DNA from: an uncultured Pseudomonadota bacterium
GTDB taxonomy: Bacteria > Myxococcota_A > UBA796 > GCA-2862545
Assembly: GCA_903861005.1 (NCBI GenBank)
Contig: CAIOSP010000014.1
Span: forward strand, 1-64,000
DNA: 64,000 nucleotides
Direction of reading: 5' to 3'
The position numbers and the translations under genes are program-made. Below are positions 45,340 through 54,271 of the stretch, piece by piece (position 1 is the first letter of the stretch; every line of letters begins with the position of its first letter). The notes under the pieces are model-generated. The model was not told the DNA's origin and searched no databases. It worked only from the letters and a program-made list of their open reading frames with translations.

Positions 45340-46470
45340 ATGCTCCGAAACACCATGCATCGCCGCTCCACGGCACGCCGCACGCTGCTCACCGCGACCG
45401 TCGCCTTGCTGGCCGCCGCGTGCTTCCCGATCGAGCTCGACGTGCGCGACGGCAAGCTGCTGATCGTGCGCGGCGAAGGCACCTACGTGCTGGATCCGGC
45501 GACCGGCTCGCTCACGCTCGTGCGCACCCCAGACCAGGGACCGACCGTGTTCGCGCGGTTCTCGCCCAAGGGGGACGAGGTGCTCACGGTGACCGAGAAA
45601 AAAGACGGGTTCAATGACTTTGACTTCATGGTCGGGCCCACGGCCGGCGGCCCCACCCGGCTGGTCTACCAGGCCAAGGACGCGGGCTACGTGCGCTGGT
45701 CACCGGACGGCGCGCTGCTCGCGGTGAGCGAGCTCAGCCCCGACAAGAGCAAGGAGTTCGACAAGCAGATGCCCGAGATCGTCCTGGTGCCGTCCGGCGG
45801 CGGCGAGGCCGCGCACATCCTCAAGGACACCGTAGGGACCACGCGGTGGTTCAAGGACAGCAAGCGGGTGCTGGCCTTCCACGCCACCTCCAAGCTGGAC
45901 GGCGTCGGCAAGACCAAGGGCGATCTGGTGGTGGCGAGCGGCGTCAAGGGTAAGCCGCCTGCGCTCGCCACGGCGATCGTCGCCGATGGCTTCACGGCGG
46001 ACCTGTCGCCCGACGAGTCGCACATCGTGTTCGCGGCCTACGCCTGCGCCGCGCCCGGCGCCAAGCTGCCTGAGGCGGACTTCGTCACCCACCTGTGCGA
46101 GCTCGACGTGGCCAACGGCACGGTGCGGCAACTCGACCAGCAGGCGGACTACGCGCTCTACGCCCCGGACGGCCAGCACGTGCTGGTGGGCTCCAGCGGC
46201 AGCTCGTTCAGCACGGACGTGGCGGAGCTGCGCGTCGCCGACGCGAGCCTCAACGCCTTCACCACCATCGCGCACGACTCGGCCAAGTCGGGGTCGGGCT
46301 CGGACGCGGTGTTCCCCGGCTGGATCGACGGCACCACGATCTACTACTTCGGCGTGAAGGTCACCTGGGGCAGCACCGGCAAGGCCATGATGCTCTACAC
46401 GATCGGCGTGGACGGCACGGGACGCAAGAACCTGCAGCCCGCGATCGAGACCGCGCTCGCGGACCAGTAG
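45340..46470 (+). CDS. PD40/TolB-like beta-propeller lipoprotein
   Basis: 376 aa. ATG at 45340 leads to a basic region and lipobox (TATVALLAAAC), giving a lipid-anchored protein; ATG at 45355 is also possible. The mature part has repeated propeller strands of the PD40 type: FARFSPKGDEVLTVTEK, YVRWSPDGALLAVSEL, ADLSPDESHIVFAAYA, YALYAPDGQHVLVGSS. TolB-like propellers bind partner proteins in the periplasm, but no pal/tol gene is adjacent. Function unknown. Confidence 0.82.
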   Translation: MLRNTMHRRSTARRTLLTATVALLAAACFPIELDVRDGKLLIVRGEGTYVLDPATGSLTLVRTPDQGPTVFARFSPKGDEVLTVTEKKDGFNDFDFMVGPTAGGPTRLVYQAKDAGYVRWSPDGALLAVSELSPDKSKEFDKQMPEIVLVPSGGGEAAHILKDTVGTTRWFKDSKRVLAFHATSKLDGVGKTKGDLVVASGVKGKPPALATAIVADGFTADLSPDESHIVFAAYACAAPGAKLPEADFVTHLCELDVANGTVRQLDQQADYALYAPDGQHVLVGSSGSSFSTDVAELRVADASLNAFTTIAHDSAKSGSGSDAVFPGWIDGTTIYYFGVKVTWGSTGKAMMLYTIGVDGTGRKNLQPAIETALADQ

Positions 46471-46529
46471 CGACGCGTGGTAGACGTCCCTCACGCCGGG
46501 CCGAGCACCTCCTGGCCCGCCGAGGCGCC

Positions 46530-47594
46530 ATGACCTCCCCTGCGCGCGTGTGGTTGAGGCGATCGGCGGCGGTCGTGGCCTCGCTCGCCCTGTTCGCGGG
46601 CACCGCCGAGCTCGCCGTCCGGCTGCTCGACCCAACCGCGCGCGTGCAGGTGATCCGCCACGACACGCTCGCTTGGCAGATGGTCCACGGGGCCCCCCAA
46701 TGGTCCGTCATGCCCACGTTCGCGCCCATCCTGGAGGGCCGTGAGTGCCAGGACGATCGGTCTGCCAGGCAGGTCGCGCTGATCGGCGACTCCGTCCTGC
46801 AGGTTTCGGACCAAGACCCGCACGCACTGGGCGTCCCTGGCGACACCCGGACGCGCCTGGCGTCGCACATGGCGCTGAAGCTGCAGGACGCGCTGAACGC
46901 CGCCGGGCCGCAGCGCTGGTGCGTCCGCGACCTCGCCCAGTCTGGCTACCTGCCCTACCAGTTCCACGCGGCGCTCCAGACCGCGCATGCGCGAGCCCCG
47001 GTCGACGTGGTGGTCCTGGAGGTGTTCAAGGAGGACGGTCGCTACACGCCCATCGGGCAGGACCTCTACAACCTGCAGGGCTGGCGGCGCACCGCCGCGG
47101 GCTCGCCCAATCCCTGGGGTTGGGTCCCGGACCCGCTCCAAGACACCCTCTTCCGGCGTTCGGCCGCCTGGGCCTACGCCTCCCTCGCCTGGGGCGGTCC
47201 CGATCCCACCACGCCCGACCCGCAGGGCTCGCTTGACGGCGCCTACCGTGAGACGGTCGACTGGTCGCGGGTCCATGGGCTGGACGTACTCCTGCTGCAG
47301 GTCCCGATGCTCGACATCCCGTTCGCGCAGTCCGCCGAGGCCGGCGCGGGCGAGTGGGCCTCCTTGGAGTCGGACGCCGCGGCGCGCGGCGTGGGCGTGC
47401 TCCGGCTGGCCGAGGCGCTCAAGGACCAGGACGTCACCCAGCTGCGCATGGACACCTGCTGCCACTACGGGCCCGCCGGCCACGCGGCGATCGCCAGGGT
47501 GCTGGCGGACGCGCTGCTGGCGCGCCTGCCCGCGGGATCCGCGCCGACGTCGACGCCCGCAGCCCCTACGCCAGCGGCTCAAACTTCGCCGTGA
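46530..47594 (+). CDS. SGNH/GDSL-like hydrolase-fold protein, membrane-anchored
   Basis: 354 aa. An N-terminal helix (AAVVASLALFAGTAELAVRLL) could be an anchor or uncleaved signal. VALIGDSVLQ is the GDS block with the nucleophile Ser; RDLAQSGYLPYQ fits block II (Gly); HYGPAGHAAIARVLADAL near the end holds the catalytic His, with an Asp a few residues before. Such proteins are esterases or O-acetyl-type enzymes for sugars or lipids. The tail is Pro/Ala-rich. The 3' end overlaps the converging tryptophanase gene by about 29 bases. Confidence 0.72.
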   Translation: MTSPARVWLRRSAAVVASLALFAGTAELAVRLLDPTARVQVIRHDTLAWQMVHGAPQWSVMPTFAPILEGRECQDDRSARQVALIGDSVLQVSDQDPHALGVPGDTRTRLASHMALKLQDALNAAGPQRWCVRDLAQSGYLPYQFHAALQTAHARAPVDVVVLEVFKEDGRYTPIGQDLYNLQGWRRTAAGSPNPWGWVPDPLQDTLFRRSAAWAYASLAWGGPDPTTPDPQGSLDGAYRETVDWSRVHGLDVLLLQVPMLDIPFAQSAEAGAGEWASLESDAAARGVGVLRLAEALKDQDVTQLRMDTCCHYGPAGHAAIARVLADALLARLPAGSAPTSTPAAPTPAAQTSP

Positions 47595-48933
47595 AGTGCC
47601 GCAGGCGCGGCGGCTGCGACACGATCCGCAGCCCGCGCAGCGACTCGCGCACCCCCACCAGCTCCTCGAACACCTCGACCAGGTAGTCGGCGTGCGACTG
47701 CGTGTAGACGCGGCGCGGCATGGCCAGGCGGACCAGATCCATGTCGGCGGCCTTCTCGGTGCCGTCGGGCTGAAGGCCGAACATGACCGTGCCGATCTCA
47801 CAGGATCGGATCCCGCCCCGCTCGTAGAGCGCCACCGCCAGCGACTGGCCCGGGTAGGACAGCGGCGGGATGTGCGGCAGCAGGCGGCGCGCGTCGACGA
47901 ACACCGCATGCCCGCCCACCGGCCTCACGATCGGCACGCCCAGCGCCAGCAGCGCGTCGCCGATGTACTCGTTCGTGCGCACCCGGTAGCGCAGGTACTG
48001 CTCGTCCACGATCTCTTCCAGGCCGGTGGCGATCGCGTCCAGGTCGCGCCCGGCCAGCCCGCCGTAGGTCGGGAAGCCCTCGGTCAGGATCAGGCGGTTG
48101 CGCGCGGCCGCGGCCAGCACGTCGTCGTTCATCGCGAGCCAGCCGCCGATGTTGGCGAACGCGTCCTTCTTGGCGCTCATCGTCATGCCGTCGGCCACGG
48201 CGAACATGTCGCGGACGATGTCGGTGACGGGCCGATCGCCCTGGGCCGGCTCGCGGCACTTGATGAACCAGGCGTTCTCCGCGAACCGGCAGCCGTCGAT
48301 GAAGAAGGGCTTGCCGTAGCGGTGCGCCAGCTCGGAGGCGGCGCGCAGGTTCTCCAGACTGACCGGCTGGCCGCCGCCTGCGTTGTTGGTCACGGTCATC
48401 ATCACCATGGGGACGTGCTCGCCGGCCGACGCCAGCAGCGCCTCCAGGCGCTCCAGGTCGATGTTGCCCTTGAACGGGTGCAGGCTGTCGGGGTCGTGGC
48501 CCTCGGCGATCACCAGGTCGACCGCCGTCGCGCCGGTGGCCTCGATGTTGCCACGCGTCGTGTCAAAGTGCGTGTTCGACGGGATCTGCTCCCCCGCCCC
48601 GCCCACGATCGAGAACAGGATGGCCTCGGCCGCGCGCCCTTGGTGCGTCGGGATGATGTGCTTGAAGGGCATCAGGTTCTTCACCGCTTTCTCGAAGCGG
48701 TAGAAGGACGGCGAGCCCGCGTAGGACTCGTCGCCGCGCATCACCGAGCCCCATTGGGCGGCGCTCATCGCGCTGGTGCCGGAGTCGGTCAGCAGGTCGA
48801 TCATCACGTCGTCCGACGCCAGCCCGAACAGGTTGAACGACGCGGCCTGGAGCAGCGCGCGGCGCTCGTCGGGGGTGGTCATCCGGATGGGCTCGACCGA
48901 CTTGATCCGGAACGGCTCGATGATCGTACGCAA
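47566..48933 (-). CDS. tnaA: Tryptophanase
   Basis: 455 aa (E. coli TnaA 471), beta-eliminating PLP lyase: tryptophan to indole, pyruvate and ammonia. TTG at 48933 chosen because GGAGG sits six bases upstream. The PLP Lys is K256 in MTMSAKKDAFANIGG. PVGGHAVFVDARRLLPHIP and LRHFTAK match TnaA. The closest paralog, tyrosine phenol-lyase, has Arg in the stretch SMERG; here it is SCEIG, as in TnaA, so I favour tryptophanase. The usual TnaC leader and tnaB permease are not seen. Confidence 0.88.
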   Translation of the reverse strand: MRTIIEPFRIKSVEPIRMTTPDERRALLQAASFNLFGLASDDVMIDLLTDSGTSAMSAAQWGSVMRGDESYAGSPSFYRFEKAVKNLMPFKHIIPTHQGRAAEAILFSIVGGAGEQIPSNTHFDTTRGNIEATGATAVDLVIAEGHDPDSLHPFKGNIDLERLEALLASAGEHVPMVMMTVTNNAGGGQPVSLENLRAASELAHRYGKPFFIDGCRFAENAWFIKCREPAQGDRPVTDIVRDMFAVADGMTMSAKKDAFANIGGWLAMNDDVLAAAARNRLILTEGFPTYGGLAGRDLDAIATGLEEIVDEQYLRYRVRTNEYIGDALLALGVPIVRPVGGHAVFVDARRLLPHIPPLSYPGQSLAVALYERGGIRSCEIGTVMFGLQPDGTEKAADMDLVRLAMPRRVYTQSHADYLVEVFEELVGVRESLRGLRIVSQPPRLRHFTAKFEPLA

Positions 48934-49105
48934 GGGGCGCCTCCACAGCAGCACGGCCCCCAAAGTGCGTGAGGGCGCTCGGGCACGGCGAGAGCAAGCA
49001 CCGGGCCAGGAGGGACACTCTCGCGTGCGCGGGGGGCCGCGCCGTGTGACCCGCCGCTGTCCGCGATCGACGCCATCGTCGTCCGGGCTACCGCAGAGGT
49101 CACGC

Positions 49106-50302
49106 ATGAAGCTCGCTCGGTTCGGTCTCCTGGTCATGGTCGCCGCCTGTGTGCACCGGGGGACCCTCCGCCAGGACTTCCAGGAGCGCCTGGACAACAC
49201 GCTCGCCGAGCTGCCACCCCTGCCCGACTCCTGGCCCGCCGACGCCAGCGCCTGGATCGCCGACGACGTGGTGCGCGGTACGCTGGACGCCGCTGTGCAC
49301 GACGTGGTCTTCACCCGCACCTTCAGCCTGGCGGGCATGTCGGCGACGCCCAAGCTGGCGCTCACCGAGCTCAAGGTGGGCCAGGCCACCCGCCCCGCGG
49401 TCGACACCCTGGGACTGGTCGCCCGGCTCGACGGCAATGTCGGCTTCAACGTGTTCGGCGGCGTCACGCAGATCGGCCTGGTCGCCACGCTGAAGATCGA
49501 CGCGAGCATCGACGTGGTCAGCGACGGCGACGCGCTCGCGCTGGTGGCCAAGCCCGTTCGGGTCAACGACGTGCGCGTGGCCTGGGACGGGGCGTCCGCC
49601 TGGGCCATCTCGGCGCTGCCGCTGCCCATGCTGACGTCGTGGCTGACCGAGAAGGCGCTCACCGCGTTCCCCGCGGTGACGGTGGCGCAGTTTGGGGGGA
49701 AGGGCCTGCCGGTCCGAGATCTGCGCGTGCAGGCCGTGCCGGGCGGCCTCAAGCTGGAGGCGCGCACCGCGGCCCCGCTGACCCTCGCCGTGGGCGCGGT
49801 CGCCCAGCCGGACCACGGCTGGACGGTGCGCGTGCCGGTCGACACCGTGATGCAGCTCGCCCGCCGCCAGCTCTTTCAGCAGGGGCCGGTCGATCACGAC
49901 GTGTGGATCGACCCCGTCTCCCTCAAGCTCGGCGACGGCACGTTCGCGCTCAAGCTGCGCCTGTGGCGCGTCGTAGGGGCGCCGTGGTGGCGCGAGATCG
50001 AGATCCGCGGCGCGCTCGCCGTGAACCGCCAGAAGATCGTGCTGCGCGCCGACGAGGCCGTGGAGATGGGCCACTCGAACGGGGCGGGGCTCGCCGATCC
50101 CCTGATCGCGATCGCCAAGGGCCGCGTGCTCGACGCGATCGCCGAGGCCGCCACCATCTCGGTCCCCACCACGCAGGCGCAGTCGCTCGGCAGCACGCCC
50201 ACGGCGTGGCGCATCCACGAGCTGTGGGTGGACGGCACCGACCTGGTGATCACCGGCGACGCGGCGTTCGGGGACGACGCCAAGAAGCCGGTCGGGCGCT
50301 AG
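49106..50302 (+). CDS. Lipoprotein, possible lipid-binding (TULIP-like) fold
   Basis: 398 aa. MKLARFGLLVMVAAC is a lipoprotein signal with Cys15. The mature part is a long mix of amphipathic beta strands and helices, with internal similarity between two halves in layout (FNVFGGVTQIGLVATLKIDA, VNRQKIVLRADEAVEMGHS). That pattern recalls DUF4403/TULIP-type lipid carriers, but I see no firm signature. GAGG lies before the ATG. It is divergent from the tryptophanase gene (172-bp gap). Confidence 0.7.
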   Translation: MKLARFGLLVMVAACVHRGTLRQDFQERLDNTLAELPPLPDSWPADASAWIADDVVRGTLDAAVHDVVFTRTFSLAGMSATPKLALTELKVGQATRPAVDTLGLVARLDGNVGFNVFGGVTQIGLVATLKIDASIDVVSDGDALALVAKPVRVNDVRVAWDGASAWAISALPLPMLTSWLTEKALTAFPAVTVAQFGGKGLPVRDLRVQAVPGGLKLEARTAAPLTLAVGAVAQPDHGWTVRVPVDTVMQLARRQLFQQGPVDHDVWIDPVSLKLGDGTFALKLRLWRVVGAPWWREIEIRGALAVNRQKIVLRADEAVEMGHSNGAGLADPLIAIAKGRVLDAIAEAATISVPTTQAQSLGSTPTAWRIHELWVDGTDLVITGDAAFGDDAKKPVGR

Positions 50303-50368
50303 GACCGCGGGACGCTCCGTGGACGCGCTCGCCGCACGGCCGACGCGTCGCGCGGCGCGAACCGCCCG

Positions 50369-50779
50369 CTAGCCCTCGAGCTTGGCCCGGAGCTTGAGCA
50401 GCGCGCCCTTCCAGAACGCCTCGACGTCGGCGCGGCGTGCGTCGTCGTCGAGCGAGGCGCCGGACTGCACCACGTGCACCTTGGTCTCGCCTTCGCCGCG
50501 GCCGACCTGGAACTCCAGGCGGGTGCCGGCGAGCGGGCCAGCGCCGCTCGGGTCCCAGGCGATCTCGATCGCGCGGGTGGGACGGACCTGGTGGAAGGAC
50601 CCACGGTCCTCCTGCCGGGCGTCCTCGACCGTGCGGCCGACCACGATGCGGCCGCCGTCGCGCGCGTCCAGACGAGCGTCCTCGACCCACCAGCTGGTGA
50701 CGCCCTCGACGGTGGTGAGGAGGTCCCACACCGCGCGGCTGGAGGCATCGACCGCGATCTGCTGACGAATCGAACCCAT
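50369..50779 (-). CDS. SRPBCC/AHSA1-like START-fold protein
   Basis: 136 aa. IRQQIAVDASSRAVWDLLTTVEGVTSWW is the typical first strand and helix of the Aha1-C/SRPBCC family. TRLEFQVGRGEGETKVHVVQSG and AFWKGALLKLRAKLEG form the closing strands and helix. These small proteins bind hydrophobic ligands in the cytosol; none is predictable here. ATG at 50779 has AGAGAGGACC upstream. It converges on the lipoprotein gene with a 66-bp gap. Confidence 0.85.
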   Translation of the reverse strand: MGSIRQQIAVDASSRAVWDLLTTVEGVTSWWVEDARLDARDGGRIVVGRTVEDARQEDRGSFHQVRPTRAIEIAWDPSGAGPLAGTRLEFQVGRGEGETKVHVVQSGASLDDDARRADVEAFWKGALLKLRAKLEG

Positions 50780-50915
50780 TCGGTCCTCTCTTCGAAGCGC
50801 GTTGGTAACCCAGCCGGGCACAGCCGCCCTTCACCGGAAATGGTGTAAGGACCGACCGCGACAGCCGATGAGACTGTCCGCGGATATCCTGTGCGAGGAG
50901 TAGTCTGCTCGGCCT

Positions 50916-53210
50916 ATGCATTCCAAACCCACCGACACCGGCGACACCGCGACGCGGTCTGGCTCCCGGCTGACCCGTGAGCGGTCGCGGTGGGCGGTGA
51001 GCACGTCGACGATGGTGTCGTTGGCCCTGCACGGAACGCTTGTGCTCGCCGCGCCAAGCTGCGGCTTCATCAGCCACTCTGCGACATCCCCTGAAGTGCT
51101 GCTTGAGGTAGAGGATGTCACCCTCGCCGACGCCCCGGATCCGGAGGCGAACGAGGACCGGACGCACGTCGCGTCGCCCGACCAGCAGGTGCGACCGACC
51201 GACGCGCCCGAAGCCGCACCCAGGCTTGCGGACGACGACGCCGTCGCGGACGCCGCACAGGACGACGCGACCGATCCGACACGCCGCGCCGAAGACCGCG
51301 CGCGGACTGACGCGGACGCGCCCGACGCGCGCCTGGACCGCGCGTCCGACACGCGGGCTCGCGCCGACGACGCCGCGCGCAACCGCCCCGACAAGGATGC
51401 TGACCGGAGCCGCGGCGACGACGCCGATCGGGCTCGGGCCGACAAGCGCGACGAAGACCGCGATCAGGCCGACAAGCGCGACGAAGACCGTGATCAGGCC
51501 GACAAGCGCGACGACGCCTCCGATCGGGCCGACAAGCGCGACGACGCGGGCGCCCCCGACGACCCGCACGACCGCGCCGCCAAGGACGTCGATCGCGACC
51601 CGCGGCACGCCGCAGACCCGCGCGCGGCAGACGACGCGAGCCGGAAGGTCCAGGACGCCCCTCCCGACGGCGCCGTCGACGCGACCGATCCGCGCACGAA
51701 CCGGCATGACGCGGACGCCCCCGACCCCGCCGTCGACGCCAAGGCGCCGCCCACCTCCACGCCAACGCCCGACGACCCGAATTCGGCGGCGGACCGCGCG
51801 GCGACGGCGGACCCTCGCGCCGACGCAGAGCCCCCGCGCGACACCTCGCACGTGAAGGATCGCAAGGTCTCTCCAAACCCGAATCCGCTCGAGCCCAGGC
51901 CGAAGATCCCCGATCTGTTCAAGCAGTACGTCCATACCGACGCGGCCGCCGCCACGGCCACGGGCACCGGCGACTGGATCAGCGCGAACCACGCCAACGC
52001 CCCAACCCACCGCGCCGTAGACGCCTCGTCGACGGCGGGCGCGGCCGTCGAGACCGCGGCCGGAGACTCCAAGCCCACGGTCCACGGTCAGCAGCGGAGG
52101 GTCGACACGCCCGCCTCCCAGCGCGGCCAGACCGAGGACGCCGAGGGCACCGAGTCCAACGCGCTCCCCGACTGGGTTCGCGCGGACCCCACGCCGCCGT
52201 CGCAGGCGCCCACCGCGCCGTCGACCCCTGCCAGCCTGGCGACTGCACCCATCGCGACGCAGGCGGGTGCAGCCGCGTCGCCGACCGCGCCGTCCACGCC
52301 CACGACCACGCAGACTCGGGCGCAGGCGCAGGCGCAGCCGGTGTCCACCCAGGCCGCCGCGGCGACCACGGCCCGACAGGCGGTGGCGCCGGTGTCCGCC
52401 CGGGCGGCGTCCACCGCGGCGCGCGCCGTCTCACCGTCGCCCGCCCTGCCGGTGGTCGACACCCCGCCGCCCAGCGAGGAAGGATGGGCGCCCAAGGCGT
52501 TCCGCATGCCGCCCGCGCCGCCGCGCGCCGCGGTCGCCAACACCCGCGAGTCGGCGGCCCGGGCCGCCCGCAGCGCCCAGACGGCGCTGCAGGCCTCCCA
52601 GGCGTCGGTGGCGTCCAAGCGCGCGGTCCAGGCCCCCTCGCAGCGCACGCCAGACGCTGTCGCCAGCGCGGTGGCCCCGCCGCCCAGCCCGGTGCCGCCC
52701 CCCAAGCCGCCCATGACCGCGGCGGACTCGCTGCGCGTCGCGCTCGGCTGGGGCACGCGCGACCAGGACCACACCACCGCGCCCAAGGCGGTGCAGGGCA
52801 CGCTCGGCGGCGACGCCACGCCGCTCGGCGGGACCGCCACCGTCCTGCCCGAGGACGCCGTCGCCGACGGTCAGGCCGGCGTCTCCGCGGTCGCGACGCC
52901 CACCGGCCGTTATATCGCCGAGGTGGAGGCGCTGGTGGTGGAGCGCTGGAACGCCAACCCCGTGCCGCCGGATCAGGTCGCGATGGGCGTGTCCGGCTCG
53001 GTCGTGGTGGAGCTGCGCATCGACCGAACGGGGCGCGTGTTCGACGTGCGCATCGTGAAGCACAGCGGCTTCCCCATCCTGGACATGCAGGCCCGCAACG
53101 CCATCCCGGACCGCGTGCCGCGCATCCCCCATGACGTGCCGCAGGACGAGATCGTCGAGCGCGTGACCATGCGGACCCGCAACGCCACACCCGTCCGGAC
53201 CGCCCCATGA
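50916..53210 (+). CDS. TonB-like protein with long low-complexity linker
   Basis: 764 aa. One N-terminal membrane helix (STMVSLALHGTLVLAAPSCG) anchors it. About residues 60-330 are Asp/Arg/Ala-rich and include a 10-residue tandem repeat (ADKRDEDRDQ). Residues 330-660 are Pro/Ala/Thr-rich. The last 90 residues form the TonB C-terminal domain (RYIAEVEALVVERWNANP, GSVVVELRIDRTGRVFDVRI). The linker is long enough to span the periplasm. It should couple inner-membrane energy to outer-membrane receptors, but no ExbB/ExbD gene is adjacent. The stop overlaps the next gene as ATGA. Confidence 0.85.
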   Translation: MHSKPTDTGDTATRSGSRLTRERSRWAVSTSTMVSLALHGTLVLAAPSCGFISHSATSPEVLLEVEDVTLADAPDPEANEDRTHVASPDQQVRPTDAPEAAPRLADDDAVADAAQDDATDPTRRAEDRARTDADAPDARLDRASDTRARADDAARNRPDKDADRSRGDDADRARADKRDEDRDQADKRDEDRDQADKRDDASDRADKRDDAGAPDDPHDRAAKDVDRDPRHAADPRAADDASRKVQDAPPDGAVDATDPRTNRHDADAPDPAVDAKAPPTSTPTPDDPNSAADRAATADPRADAEPPRDTSHVKDRKVSPNPNPLEPRPKIPDLFKQYVHTDAAAATATGTGDWISANHANAPTHRAVDASSTAGAAVETAAGDSKPTVHGQQRRVDTPASQRGQTEDAEGTESNALPDWVRADPTPPSQAPTAPSTPASLATAPIATQAGAAASPTAPSTPTTTQTRAQAQAQPVSTQAAAATTARQAVAPVSARAASTAARAVSPSPALPVVDTPPPSEEGWAPKAFRMPPAPPRAAVANTRESAARAARSAQTALQASQASVASKRAVQAPSQRTPDAVASAVAPPPSPVPPPKPPMTAADSLRVALGWGTRDQDHTTAPKAVQGTLGGDATPLGGTATVLPEDAVADGQAGVSAVATPTGRYIAEVEALVVERWNANPVPPDQVAMGVSGSVVVELRIDRTGRVFDVRIVKHSGFPILDMQARNAIPDRVPRIPHDVPQDEIVERVTMRTRNATPVRTAP
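51438..51557 (+). repeat. 30-bp tandem repeat, four copies, in the TonB-like linker
   Basis: Copies begin at 51438, 51468, 51498 and 51528 with GCCGACAAGCGCGACGA. The first two differ at one base, and the last two diverge in their second half. It encodes ADKRDEDRDQ-type units. Copy number could vary. Confidence 0.8.
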
Positions 53211-54271
53211 GCCGGGCCCTCGACGAGAAGCTGAACTCCAGGCGCGACGAACGCTCGTTCGTCGAGCGGCTGCTGCCCTGGCTGTTCCCGGCCATCTTGC
53301 TCCAGGGCCTGCTGGGGCTGATCGGCGGCTGGGCGGTCCCGCTGATGGGCGGCGATCGCGACGCGAACCACCGGCCCATGAAGATCGTGCTCATCGAGTC
53401 CGCGCCCGCCGAGGCCGAGCCGCCCAAGCCCCCACCGGAGGAGCCCGAGGACAAGATCGTGCAGCCCGACGGCCAGATCGTGGAGATCGCCAAGCCGCTC
53501 GACCCGCAGATCCCCGACCAGTCCGACTACCTGGCCGAGTGGAACAACCAGGTCGACCGCGAGACGCGCTCCGAGCAGTACGCGGTCAACCCCGAGGTCG
53601 TCTCTGACCAGTTCTCGCGCGAGACGCAGGTGGGCGGCGACACCCTGCCGGACGTGCACGCCGAGCGCCCCGCCACCGGCGCCATGGTCGGCAACGACCG
53701 CTTCGACCCGGGCCGCGACGGCAACTTCGCCTCGCTCCCCTCGCCCTACTCGGTCACCAACGCCCCCGGCCTGGACGCGCCCGTCCCGTCGACGCCCGGC
53801 AGCCGCGACTGGAAGGGCGCGCCCCAGAACGACCTGCTGAACGAGCAGATCGGCGACCGCACCGCGCTCAACACGCGCGAGTACCTCTACGCGTCCTACC
53901 TCAACCGCATCCGGCGCCTGGTGAATTTCTACTGGAAGCAGAACGTCGACAACCTGCCTTCGAGCGTGCGCTTCGCCAAGTCTTCCTACGACACCGGCGT
54001 GGACGTGGTGCTGACCAGCGAGGGCGGCCTGGACACGCTGGAGGTCACACACGAGTCGGGCAGCAACCCGCTCGACGACTGCGTGGTGCGCGCCTTCAAG
54101 CTCGCCGGGCCCTTCCCCAACCCGCCCGAAGGCCTCATCGAGCGCGACGGCCGCGTCTACCTGCCCGACTTTACGTTCCAGGTGACGCTCGGCCACGCCC
54201 AGCTGCGCTACGACGGCGTCGACCCGCGGGCCGGCGTGCAGTTCCCCGGCCTGCTCAAGTCGCCCTACTAG
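53207..54271 (+). CDS. TonB/energy-transducer family protein
   Basis: 354 aa. One N-terminal helix (LLPWLFPAILLQGLLGLIGG) after a charged segment, a Pro/Glu-rich stretch (EPPKPPPEEPEDK), an acidic linker, and a C-terminal domain of about 120 residues (YLNRIRRLVNFYWKQNV, TGVDVVLTSEGGLDTLEV, FPNPPEGL, FQVTLG) with the TonB fold pattern. The ATG overlaps the stop of the first TonB-like gene, so both are made together, perhaps as one complex. Stop codons of this gene and tatC share CTAG. Confidence 0.82.
   Translation: MSRALDEKLNSRRDERSFVERLLPWLFPAILLQGLLGLIGGWAVPLMGGDRDANHRPMKIVLIESAPAEAEPPKPPPEEPEDKIVQPDGQIVEIAKPLDPQIPDQSDYLAEWNNQVDRETRSEQYAVNPEVVSDQFSRETQVGGDTLPDVHAERPATGAMVGNDRFDPGRDGNFASLPSPYSVTNAPGLDAPVPSTPGSRDWKGAPQNDLLNEQIGDRTALNTREYLYASYLNRIRRLVNFYWKQNVDNLPSSVRFAKSSYDTGVDVVLTSEGGLDTLEVTHESGSNPLDDCVVRAFKLAGPFPNPPEGLIERDGRVYLPDFTFQVTLGHAQLRYDGVDPRAGVQFPGLLKSPY

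Noticed and set aside
47566-48933. Tyrosine phenol-lyase
   Set aside because: The Arg that marks that enzyme (SMERG) is Ile here (SCEIG), as in tryptophanase.
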